Shown here: in pieces, positions 16,901 through 24,168 of the stretch
How the letters are laid out: each line of letters starts with the position of its first letter
Numbering within the stretch: position 1 is the first letter of the stretch
Source of the DNA: Acidobacteriota bacterium
GTDB taxonomy: Bacteria; Acidobacteriota; Vicinamibacteria; Vicinamibacterales; CAVVIG01
DNA length: 52,462 nucleotides
Reading direction: 5' to 3'
Assembly: GCA_018268955.1 (NCBI GenBank)
Contig: JAFDVO010000046.1
Location: 1-52,462 of the forward strand
The notes under the pieces: generated by a model
Databases searched by the model: none
Told to the model about the DNA's origin: nothing
Seen by the model: only the letters and a program-made list of their open reading frames with translations
Made by a program: the position numbers and the translations under genes

Positions 16901-18608
16901 GGTCACGATCACGGGGAAGGCGACGAGTGATGCGGCGGGCGACGCGATGGCGCTCACCATCCCGGTGAATCCGGCGGGGTTGCAGCGGAACAGCGGGACG
17001 TCAGGCTCGGTGCGAGGGAATGAGGCACGCGAGCTGCGGTTCACGATTCCGCCGACCGCCAACGCATCGGCACGACAGGTGCGCGTCTCGCTGGCGCCGT
17101 CGCTCGCAGGCTCCATGCTCGGCGCACTCGACTACCTCACGTCCTATCCGTGGGGCTGCACCGAGCAGACGCTCTCCAGCTTCGTGCCCAACCTCGTGGT
17201 GCTGCGCGCACTTGGCGAGATGCAGCTCGCCCCGACCGAACGGCTGCAGTCGCTCGACCGTCAGGTCTCCGATGGCCTCAAGCGGCTGTACGACTATCAG
17301 CACGACGACGGCGGATGGGGGTGGTGGAAGACGGACCAGAACCACCCGTTCATGACGGCCTACGCGGTCGACGGCCTGATGCAGGCGCGTGATGCGGGCG
17401 TCCGGCTCGAAGAGTGGCGCATCCCGAACGGTGCGCGTGCGCTGGTACAGCTCTGGTCGAAATACCCGCGTGCGGTGCCTGACCTGAAGGCGTACGAGGC
17501 GTACGTCCTGATCCGTGCGGAGGCCGAGGGGTTCGACTCGGCAGCGGCGCTCGATGAGCTCTGGGGCGCGCGGTCGCGCATGACGGCGACCGGGCAGGCC
17601 TACCTCCTGCTGACGATGGACCACCGGAAGGACACGCGCGGCGATCGGCTCGCCGGTGAACTCATTGCGTCGGCGAAGACACAAGGTGATCTGAGCTCGT
17701 GGGCCGGCGCCACCGACGGCCTCCTTGATGACATTGTCGACACCACGCCCGAAGCCACCGCGGTGGCGCTCGAGGCGCTCGCGAGGCGCGGCAGTGCGGA
17801 TCCGGTGCTCGAGCGCGCGGCCCGGTGGCTGCTGGCGAACCGCAACGCGGGATCGTTCTGGATGAGCACCAAGCAGACCGCTGCGGCGCTGCACGGCCTC
17901 CTCGCATTCATGAAGGCGCGCGGCGAGAAGGCCTCGCCGGTGACAGCGGAGGTGCTGGTCAATGGCGCGCATGCAGGCACGGTGACGTTCGATGCGGCGT
18001 CAGTAACCGCGCCGAATCCGGTGCTGGTCGAGGCGCCCGCAAAGGACGGCGAGAACACCATCCGCATCGTCCGGCAGGGTGAGGGCACCCTCTACTTCGA
18101 CGCGGGCGTGCGCTACTACGACAGGCCGGCGGCCGCCGAACGCACAGGCACGCGCAGGCTTGCCATGCTGCGGCAGTACTTCACGCTCACGCCGGTGCAG
18201 GTGAAGGGGCGGATCGTCTACCGCGAGACGCCGCTCGCAGGACCGGTCAAGGCTGGCGACCTGCTGCTCGTCAGGTTGACCGTTGCCGGGTCGAACGACT
18301 GGCGGTATCTGATGATCGAGGATCCGCTGCCTGCGGGCGCGGAGGCGGTCGAGCGTGATGACGCGTACGAACTCGAGCAGCGGCGACCGTGGTCGTACGG
18401 CAGCCAGCGCGAACTGCGGGACGACCGCACGGTCTACTTCCTCGACGCCCTCTCTGGGGGTCGGCACGAATTCAGCTACATCCTGCGTGCAACAACCCCG
18501 GGGACGTTCAACGCGATGCCCGCACGCGTCAGTCCGATGTACGTGCCTGACGTGATGGCGTCGAGCGACACGGCGGTGGTGACGGTGCTGCCTGAGGGAA
18601 TCCAGTGA
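13950..18608 (+). CDS. bacterial alpha-2-macroglobulin with thioester motif
   Basis: A 1552-residue periplasmic protein with a signal peptide (ALLTAVALVIATGRTGSA). Bacterial alpha-2-macroglobulins trap proteases from hosts or competitors by covalent linkage. Family marks are successive MG beta-sandwich domains, VYRPGHTVHYRSVLR and YQPGETARLMVQG segments, a DFPDTVFWSATVTTD region, and an intact thioester C1070-T-E-Q1073 within YPWGCTEQ. The thioester-domain helices follow (GWGWWKTDQNHPF), then a C-terminal receptor-like domain. It is not obviously lipidated: no cysteine follows the signal. ATG 13950 shares one base with the DUF1175 stop, and its stop is joined the same way to a membrane protein, so the three genes form a tight operon. 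Confidence 0.93.
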   Translation: MPSHTGAARALLTAVALVIATGRTGSAQPPQPTTPAFSVATSHIFTTKEQPAITLTHRQVDHLDFRVYTVNDPLAFFEKLRDAHQLGSEEPVVPQEQTWLERIAAWKSARRADLRRFMRRQFSPEYRHVRNQQQDRQQVVLRRTLNVNTFAQVPLLNASQLVTSWRELLPPVREAEYRRIPLDLHAAGIYVVEAVNPPLRAYTVVIVSDVGLVTKTAPGQLLVFAANRFTGAPLRGCQVHVLADQQPVATGTTDVDGTLQTTLDVKEPDSLVTVADCGGQAAATDPGAFTINQATRELVGYTYTDRPVYRPGHTVHYRSVLRWRDRGALTPFGAGAVEISIVDSGDKVLTRERKTVDAFGSVNGSFTIPPTASLGYYTVRVASGDHTATGSFEVQEYRKPEFDVAVRPATKTMMQGAEVSVTISARYYFGQPVSGGRVKYVVHHQPYYSPLRFLDRGEEDVGGDSFFGDGGDAAYEGSATLDAQGTAQVRIPLDEDEDSRDYTARVEAQVMDASGREVSGATSVVATWGRFLLAASADRYVYNPGTSATIRVRALDYDGAPQPNTRVHATLERVDYRDGYDRPRVTTIAQGDVTTDAEGRASWATTVPREGGSYRVTTSAPSDGRSVTDTVSIWVPGRDEGVDEGDRFLELIADRRTYQPGETARLMVQGEAFDAQVLVTKENQQIAWHRVVHVTSGDAIDIPVSAEDVGDTYVSIAFLKDDRLFRAERRLSVPATSRQLTIVADTDRPVARPGEPASFSLHVTDATGAPVRAQLSVGLVDEALYGVRPDSTPDPLRFFYRREFNEVSTSFSRDYPFVGYSGTDQLILTQRRRPMTFAQFKADRPDRPRVRKDFPDTVFWSATVTTDAAGTARVAIDYPDSLTTWRLTARGVTADTNVGSVVARSLTTKDLILRVVTPRFLTEGDQVAIPSIVHNYLPEQKNVNVTVAAEGLSAGGPGAARTLQVPQNGQQRTDWPFTAQQVRPVTITGKATSDAAGDAMALTIPVNPAGLQRNSGTSGSVRGNEARELRFTIPPTANASARQVRVSLAPSLAGSMLGALDYLTSYPWGCTEQTLSSFVPNLVVLRALGEMQLAPTERLQSLDRQVSDGLKRLYDYQHDDGGWGWWKTDQNHPFMTAYAVDGLMQARDAGVRLEEWRIPNGARALVQLWSKYPRAVPDLKAYEAYVLIRAEAEGFDSAAALDELWGARSRMTATGQAYLLLTMDHRKDTRGDRLAGELIASAKTQGDLSSWAGATDGLLDDIVDTTPEATAVALEALARRGSADPVLERAARWLLANRNAGSFWMSTKQTAAALHGLLAFMKARGEKASPVTAEVLVNGAHAGTVTFDAASVTAPNPVLVEAPAKDGENTIRIVRQGEGTLYFDAGVRYYDRPAAAERTGTRRLAMLRQYFTLTPVQVKGRIVYRETPLAGPVKAGDLLLVRLTVAGSNDWRYLMIEDPLPAGAEAVERDDAYELEQRRPWSYGSQRELRDDRTVYFLDALSGGRHEFSYILRATTPGTFNAMPARVSPMYVPDVMASSDTAVVTVLPEGIQ

Positions 18609-19288
18609 TGCGCCAGCTCCTCATCAGTGTGCCGACGGTGATCATCGGTGGGCTGCTCGCCGGCGCCGCGTACTGGGGCCTCCTCAATGTGCCCGAGTCG
18701 AACGTGCCGGCGCTCCTGCTCTCCGGGGTGTTGGGAGTTCTGATCGTCGCGATCGGCGGCATCTCGGTCGGGACCGTACTCGCGCAGGCACGTGGCAACA
18801 GCCTGCTCAGCGCGATGCGGTGGTCGGTGCGACGCCTGCCGGCGTTCGTCGCCGCCATCGTCATCTTCGCGGCGCTGTGGTGGATCACGGCTGCTCTCGA
18901 GGCCCAGTGGACGCAGCACGCGGGTGAAGTCGACGCGATCTTCCTTCGATACGTGGGCACTGCTCGGACCGCATGGGCACACACGGGCGTGTCGTGGCTG
19001 ATGTGGCTGCTGCGCTGGGGGCTGGGGCTCGCACTTGTCGCCGCCATCACGGCCGGCGCACCGGGCATCGCGGTCGCCAGCGTGCCATTGGGCGCCACGA
19101 TTGGTGGGCTGCTGGTTGGCTGGTTGCTGTGGCTGGGAGTCTACTGGCGACCTCGGGGGCTTCCGCACGATACGGCGGAGCTCCTCTTCGTTTCGGTGAA
19201 GCTTGGGGCTCTGGTGCTCATCGGCACGGTGCTTGTCGTCGGCATACTTGGCGTATTCGCCCGCCGAATTCCGTCAGCGCGCGGGTGA
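18608..19288 (+). CDS. multi-pass membrane protein of unknown function in the alpha-2-macroglobulin operon
   Basis: About 226 residues with five or six hydrophobic helices (for example VPTVIIGGLLAGAAYWGLL, VLGVLIVAIGGISVGTVLA, AFVAAIVIFAALWWI, VLIGTVLVVGILGVFA). I recognise no family. ATG 18608 shares a base with the alpha-2-macroglobulin stop (TGATG), as at the previous junction; GTG 18605 is possible. Coupling to a protease trap suggests a role in anchoring, export or assembly of that protein, but nothing in the sequence shows it. Its last 15 bases overlap the end of the convergent cell-wall gene. Confidence 0.8.
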   Translation: MRQLLISVPTVIIGGLLAGAAYWGLLNVPESNVPALLLSGVLGVLIVAIGGISVGTVLAQARGNSLLSAMRWSVRRLPAFVAAIVIFAALWWITAALEAQWTQHAGEVDAIFLRYVGTARTAWAHTGVSWLMWLLRWGLGLALVAAITAGAPGIAVASVPLGATIGGLLVGWLLWLGVYWRPRGLPHDTAELLFVSVKLGALVLIGTVLVVGILGVFARRIPSARG

Positions 19289-21577
19289 CGGCGCAGCAAT
19301 CGCCTGCTGCCACGTCTTCCAGCTTCGCCCCGCGCGGAGGTCGCCAAGGTAGCAGACCAGAGCGCGATCGTAGAGGCGTGACAACTGCTGGGCCGAGCTC
19401 GCGCGCATGAACTCGATGTCCGCGGGGCACGCCGGAGCCGATGACGCATCCGGCGCTGGTGGCCGACCTCGGGCCGCGTCACCTCGTGACGCCCACTCCG
19501 CGACCCCTTCGTGCACCCAGCGCGGCGCGCGGGAGAGCGCATCGGCTGTCGCGGCGTGCGCGAGCTCGTGTCGCAACGTGGATCCGAGGAGTCCTCGACG
19601 CCGCAGCACATCCAGCGGCAGCAGATCGACCGTCCGGCCATGCGTAGTCGCCGTGGTGAACCAGGGGGAGCCGCTCGCACGCTCGTAGCTCTCCACCGTG
19701 GGGTGGAAGCGGAGCGTGAGAGGCGGGATCGCATCGGGCTGCAACCTGCTCGTCACTGCGGCCAGCGCCGCGACCGCCTGCTCCTGCACCAGTGCACGCA
19801 TCGGCTCGTGTTCCCGCGGCAACTGCACGCGCAGCGCTGGGCCGTGTGACATGACGCCTGTGGACATGGCTGTTCGGTCGCCGGACGTCGTGCGCAGTTC
19901 CAGCCCTGGATAGTACGCCGCGAGGATCTGCGCGACGCTCTCACCTCGTCGTGCGCGGTTCGCTGCACCCACGACACACAGGCCGACCCCGTGTCCGGCA
20001 CCGCGACCTTCGAAGTGGAAGCCGGTCGACGTGCGCGTGACCTCGAACAGCGTGCTCCGCAGCACCTGCCATCCAAGCACGCGGCCTACAAGCGTGCGCA
20101 GGTTCTCGCCGGTGATCTCGGCCGGTGCCACACCGTCGACACGGACCCACTGCACGCGTCCAGACGCCGTCCGTGCGGCGATTGCGAGGCTGCGAACGGC
20201 GTCACCCCTGAATCCGCCCGCGTGCAGGGCGCGCAGAAGCTCGCCCGCGGGCACGTAGGACTGCCAGGTCGGCTCCCCTGCACATGCCGGGTCCGCGTGT
20301 GAGGGCAGATAGGGCACGTCCTCCGCCCCGCGCCACACGGCCGAAGGGCGCTCGGTATGCCCTCCGCAGGATGCGGTGTAGAAGACCGAGGCCGGGTGAT
20401 TGCCTGCGGCGAGGTACTGCCCCGCTGTACGCAAGGATGCGGCGCGAGATCCAGCCGTGGCCTTCCGCATCACCTGGCAATGTGTCAGGTCACAGAGGTC
20501 GAAGCCTTCGCTCGCGTGCCGTCCGATGTTGGCCAAGGCGTAGGTGCGCGCGGCAATCGCGAGTGCGTCCAGCGCCGCGTCGCCGCTCGCGGTGGCCTGC
20601 TCGCCCGCGATCACCTGCGCCACGTAGTCGTCGACGCTCATCTCGCGCACGGCGTAGTGCTGGTCACGCTGCATGACACCAACGCGAACGCGGCCCGGCG
20701 TTCGGACGTCCCGCCCCAGCGCGTGAGCCGGGGACGATGGATTCTCGGTGGTGACGCGCGCTCGCAGGCGCTCGGCGACCAGCGCAGCCGCGTCCATGCC
20801 GGCTCCGCCCGAGACGAGGAGCGCGAACCCGCGGGTCGGGTGCTGCGAGGGGCTTACGCCCACCACGAGCCCCTGCGACACGCCGCCCGCGTCGACCGTG
20901 CCGGTCTTCGCAAGCGCATCGATGCCCGCTGCACCAAGGGCGGCGGCAGTCCCTGCGGTCGCCGCTCCACGGAGGCCACGCCGCAGCACGTCGATGGTCG
21001 CTGGCCGCCAGGGCACCGCAGGTCCGCCGCCTGCAATCCGGGCGACGACGTTCACGAGTGCGGCGGGCACCACGTGCGGCCCCTCGAGGCCAAGCGCCAC
21101 GGCCTGCACCGGCGCAGTACCAGACACTGGCAGGTTGAGGCTGGCCAGCACGCGATCGAGCGAGGCTCTCGGCAGCCGTGCCGCAACGGTGGCCACATAC
21201 ACATTGCACGAGTGCGTGAGCGCTTCCTCAGCGGTGAGCGGACGATGAAGATCGGGGTGCGTGCAGGTGAGCCGGTGGCCGTTCACGACAACGGTACGCG
21301 TGCAGACGATGGAGGCGCGTGGGGTGATCACCTCTGCCTCGAGCGCTGCAGCCACCGCGACGATCTTCATCACCGATCCCGGCAACACCGCACGGTCGAT
21401 GATGGCGCGCTGCTCGCTCGACAGTGTGGCCCCGCTGGTCAGGTCGACGACGAGTGACGCGACGCCCTGCTGGGCGTCCGCCACCGGCGTGCCCCACACG
21501 GCCATCGCGGCGACCAGGCACAGCCACAGCGTGCGGCGCACGCCGAGCTGGCAGCTCCATGACCAGGGTAAGGGCAC
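19274..21577 (-). CDS. three-domain cell-wall protein: penicillin-binding-like, SpoIID and peptidase MA-like
   Basis: A secreted protein of up to 767 residues. After a signal peptide (RRTLWLCLVAAMAVWGTPVADA) come three modules. Residues 40-275 resemble a compact transpeptidase: S68-V-M-K71, S123-C-N125 and K224-T-G226 at normal PBP spacing. Residues 295-565 are a SpoIID domain: MSVDDYVAQVIAGEQ with catalytic-type E326, ALAIAARTYAL, ASCGGHTE and GRGAGHGVGLC; SpoIID cuts stem-less glycan strands. Residues 610-740 hold a gluzincin pattern, H670-E-L-A-H674 then WVHEGVAEW, as in peptidase MA-like domains. Start: GTG 21577 or GTG 21541; the latter gives the neatest signal peptide. Each module is recognisable, but I know no description of the combination. 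Convergent with the alpha-2-macroglobulin operon. Confidence 0.87.
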   Translation of the reverse strand: MPLPWSWSCQLGVRRTLWLCLVAAMAVWGTPVADAQQGVASLVVDLTSGATLSSEQRAIIDRAVLPGSVMKIVAVAAALEAEVITPRASIVCTRTVVVNGHRLTCTHPDLHRPLTAEEALTHSCNVYVATVAARLPRASLDRVLASLNLPVSGTAPVQAVALGLEGPHVVPAALVNVVARIAGGGPAVPWRPATIDVLRRGLRGAATAGTAAALGAAGIDALAKTGTVDAGGVSQGLVVGVSPSQHPTRGFALLVSGGAGMDAAALVAERLRARVTTENPSSPAHALGRDVRTPGRVRVGVMQRDQHYAVREMSVDDYVAQVIAGEQATASGDAALDALAIAARTYALANIGRHASEGFDLCDLTHCQVMRKATAGSRAASLRTAGQYLAAGNHPASVFYTASCGGHTERPSAVWRGAEDVPYLPSHADPACAGEPTWQSYVPAGELLRALHAGGFRGDAVRSLAIAARTASGRVQWVRVDGVAPAEITGENLRTLVGRVLGWQVLRSTLFEVTRTSTGFHFEGRGAGHGVGLCVVGAANRARRGESVAQILAAYYPGLELRTTSGDRTAMSTGVMSHGPALRVQLPREHEPMRALVQEQAVAALAAVTSRLQPDAIPPLTLRFHPTVESYERASGSPWFTTATTHGRTVDLLPLDVLRRRGLLGSTLRHELAHAATADALSRAPRWVHEGVAEWASRGDAARGRPPAPDASSAPACPADIEFMRASSAQQLSRLYDRALVCYLGDLRAGRSWKTWQQAIAAPSPAR

Positions 21578-21603
21578 GGCCGCATTCTACGCGGCCGTGG
21601 CGC

Positions 21604-21756
21604 TCAGAAGTTCTTCGGCGGTTCGTCGTTGCCCTCGACGCGATGCTGCTCCACCATGGCGCGCTGCCCACCCCGCGTGAAGAAGAGTTCCCACACGAGG
21701 AAGCCAATCACCAGCACCGCGACGAGGATGATGACGGAAATCCCAAATGGTCCCAT
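21604..21756 (-). CDS. 50-residue single-pass membrane protein
   Basis: A short frame with one long helix (GISVIILVAVLVIGFLVWELFF) starting a few residues in, then a basic and polar tail (TRGGQR... EPPKNF). ATG 21754-21756 is preferred over upstream starts because the helix then lies at the N-terminus, as in typical small membrane proteins. It is encoded between the cell-wall protein and a kinase, on the same strand as both. The ribosome site is weak (GGGG). No function can be assigned. Confidence 0.5.
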   Translation of the reverse strand: MGPFGISVIILVAVLVIGFLVWELFFTRGGQRAMVEQHRVEGNDEPPKNF

Positions 21757-21787
21757 GCCCCGACAGATAGCAAGCGTCGAGCCGCGT

Positions 21788-22744
21788 TCAGTTCGGGTGG
21801 AACGCAGGACCGCTCGAGCTGCCCTGCTTCGGTGCGTGGATGAGCCGCGCGAGGGTATCCGGCTGGACCGGCTTGACGAGGTGCGCGTCGAACCCCGCCT
21901 CACGCGCCCGGGCTGAGTCTTCCGGGCGGCCGTAACCGGTGATGGCCACGAGCATCGTCTCCCGACAGTCGCCCGAGGCGCGCAGGTTCTGGGCAACCTG
22001 ATATCCGTCCAGCCCCGGCAATCCAATGTCGACGAGCGCGACGTCGGGTTTCACCGAACGGGCGAGCGAGAGCCCCTCGAATCCGTCCGCCGCCGTGTGG
22101 ACGCGATGGCCCAGTTCTTCGAGCCAGGCGTGCAGCATCTCCCGTGCGTCACGGTTGTCTTCCACCACCACGAGGCGCGCGAGGTGCCGCGTCTGCCGCT
22201 GGATGGTCGTTCGCAGCCGGACGTTCTTCGGATCCTGCGCACCGATCCGCTCCATCAGGCTGTTGGCAGCGGCGATCGCGTTCAGCGGGTTGCGCAGTTC
22301 GTGCGCCAGCATGCCGAGGAACTCGTCCTTGCGCCGGTCGAGCTCGGCGAGCTGCTCCGCGCGGCGGCGGTGATCCTCCTCGAGCTGCCGATGCGCCGTG
22401 ATGTCGCCAACGATGAGCACGATGCGTTCGACGAGGCCGGCCTCGTCGACCATCGGATCGGCCGCAATCCGGTAGAGGCGATCGCGCACCGCTCTCTCGG
22501 ACGTGACACGCTGCCGTCCCGCCCGCGCGCCTGCAATCACGTCGTCGGTGGAACCCTCCCACGGCACGAGCACTGACGCCGGCTGGCCTATCAGGTCGTC
22601 GCAGGGCGTCCCGGCGAGGTCGGCCATGGCGCGGTTACAGCGCAGGATGCGGCCGTGCGCATCGAGAATCGCCACCCCGTCCGCAATGGCGTCGAAGGTG
22701 CGGCGCCACTCGTCGCGCATATCCAGTTGGAACGCAGGCGTCAC
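21788..22744 (-). CDS. PAS-HisKA-receiver protein lacking the kinase ATPase domain
   Basis: A 318-residue protein with a PAS domain (about 12-120), a dimerisation/phosphoacceptor domain with H148 in LAHELRNPLN, and a receiver with D239 in LVDIGLPGLDG and the lysine of LVKPVQ. The ATPase domain expected between HisKA and receiver is absent: IQRQTRHLARL, which normally leads into VDDLLDVSR and about 150 more residues, runs directly into VVVEDNRDAREML, the start of a receiver. The reading frame is intact, so this is an in-frame deletion at about residues 190-194, near 22165-22176. The product cannot autophosphorylate, but its histidine and aspartate could still relay phosphate or titrate a partner. 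No membrane segment is seen. Confidence 0.88.
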   Translation of the reverse strand: MTPAFQLDMRDEWRRTFDAIADGVAILDAHGRILRCNRAMADLAGTPCDDLIGQPASVLVPWEGSTDDVIAGARAGRQRVTSERAVRDRLYRIAADPMVDEAGLVERIVLIVGDITAHRQLEEDHRRRAEQLAELDRRKDEFLGMLAHELRNPLNAIAAANSLMERIGAQDPKNVRLRTTIQRQTRHLARLVVVEDNRDAREMLHAWLEELGHRVHTAADGFEGLSLARSVKPDVALVDIGLPGLDGYQVAQNLRASGDCRETMLVAITGYGRPEDSARAREAGFDAHLVKPVQPDTLARLIHAPKQGSSSGPAFHPN

Positions 22745-22961
22745 GATGCCACCTCGGTGGTGGAACGGACGTCACCCACGCGTGGCGGCTGCTGGAGAGA
22801 GGGCGGGTGAGGGACAGTGGACGAACGGCGGACGTGGACGGTCCGCCACGGGCGAGGGTTCGAGATGCAGGCAACCAACGCGTTACTCACGGCTCAGGCA
22901 TGACTCCGCACACACTGCGGGTCTAGCCGTGATGCAAGCGGGTTGCCTGCCCTCCGTGCGC

Positions 22962-24020
22962 TTACTTCTTTTCCTTGAACCCGGTGGGGATGGCGACCTC
23001 TTCCGCAGAGACCGTCGTCGCCACCTTCAGCACTTCGGAGCTCGTCGTGAGGATCGTCGCACGGTCCTTCGGACCTGCCGCAGCAGCGTTGTCGTCGTTG
23101 CCCTTGCGCTGGGCCATGCGACGGCCGAAGCCCCCGAGAAGGCCACCGACGCTCGTTGGGGGTGCGCTCTCGGTCGTCTTGCCGCCGCCGTTGTCCGCGC
23201 TGCCCTTCTGCTCGGATGCCATCTGCTCGGCCGACTTCACCGCGTCGATCGTGGTCGTCGTGAGGATTGGCGTCCCCTGGAGCTTGCGCCCTTCCGTCGC
23301 CATCTTCTCGAGCGCCGGCTTCATCATGGGGTAGAGCGCGATGGCCGAGGCCATCTCCTGCGGCGACGCACCGGACATCATCGGGCCGTACAGCTTCTCG
23401 AAGTACTTCATCTGGAAGTCGGCGACCTCCTTCATCTGCGGGATGGAGGGGGTCAGCCAGATGTCGCTGGTGAGCACCATGCCGCCGCTCTGCTGCAGCG
23501 TCTTGCCCTTCTCGCGCACGGTGATCGTCATGATCGCTTGCGAGGTGTTGAAGCCGTTGATGTCCTTCTTCTCGCCGGTGTTCTTCACCTCGAAGTCCAC
23601 TTCCATCTGCTTCGCGTTCGGGTCCTGCTGCGCCGGCTCGTCCTTCGCGTCCTTCTGCGCCTTCCTGGCGTCCTCGGCCGCCTTCTTCTGGGCTTCCTCC
23701 ATCTCACGACGGAGTTCGGCGAAGGTCTTGACCTTGTATTCCTTCTTCTTCATGTCGAGTGCGTAGACCTTCTCTTCCGAAAGGTCGACGATCTCGCCAG
23801 TCGTGTCGTTGGTCCGGATCATCCGGTTGCCCTTGACGGCCACCGTCGAGGTCACACCGTCGCGTGCGGCCTTCCCGCCGAAGAAGTTGACGACCTTCCC
23901 AAGCGCCCCGGCGAGCTGGAACTTCGTTCGCTCGTCGGAACGGACATCCGCCTTCAACGCCTGGCTCGACACCAGCGCCAGGCCGGCCGCGAGCGCCAGG
24001 ACAACGCGCGTACGATTCAT
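22962..24020 (-). CDS. secreted protein of unknown function
   Basis: A 352-residue protein with a clear signal peptide (RTRVVLALAAGLALVSSQALKA). The mature part starts with a beta-rich segment (VAVKGNRMIRTNDTTGEIVDLSEEKVYALDMKKKEY) suggestive of the proteins that bind lipid or lipoprotein in the periplasm, then a highly charged, probably coiled-coil stretch (about residues 105-140), and a low-complexity glycine-rich part near 270-305. I do not recognise a named family. ATG 24020 has a GGAGGT ribosome site 6-7 bases upstream. It stands alone: 217 bases separate it from the kinase downstream, and a repeat tract separates it from glgB upstream. Confidence 0.8.
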   Translation of the reverse strand: MNRTRVVLALAAGLALVSSQALKADVRSDERTKFQLAGALGKVVNFFGGKAARDGVTSTVAVKGNRMIRTNDTTGEIVDLSEEKVYALDMKKKEYKVKTFAELRREMEEAQKKAAEDARKAQKDAKDEPAQQDPNAKQMEVDFEVKNTGEKKDINGFNTSQAIMTITVREKGKTLQQSGGMVLTSDIWLTPSIPQMKEVADFQMKYFEKLYGPMMSGASPQEMASAIALYPMMKPALEKMATEGRKLQGTPILTTTTIDAVKSAEQMASEQKGSADNGGGKTTESAPPTSVGGLLGGFGRRMAQRKGNDDNAAAAGPKDRATILTTSSEVLKVATTVSAEEVAIPTGFKEKK

Positions 24021-24095
24021 GGATGTAACCTCCGGAAATCGATTCTACATCCGCCATTCGGGCCACGGCGGGATCGAGTGTCAGGAAGGGAATTG

Positions 24096-24168
24096 GTGAG
24101 TTGGTGCGACCCGTTGACCAGGCCCTGACTTCTGACTTCTGAATTCCAAGTTCTAACGTCTAACGTCT
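24096..24168. repeat. intergenic short tandem repeats, 7-8 bp units
   Basis: Three different repeat families follow one another: TTGGTGAG-TTGGTG, then TGACTTC-TGACTTC-TGA, then TCTAACG-TCTAACG-TCTAACG. The seven-base units resemble the STRR repeats of cyanobacteria. The last unit contains the glgB stop codon (TAG on the minus strand, 24167-24169). Related tracts occur at 28020, 34496 and 49630. Confidence 0.75.

Noticed and set aside
22800..22890. GGTTCGA at about 22857 as part of a tRNA T-arm
   Set aside because: The flanking bases do not pair as a T stem, and no anticodon or acceptor stem can be formed.
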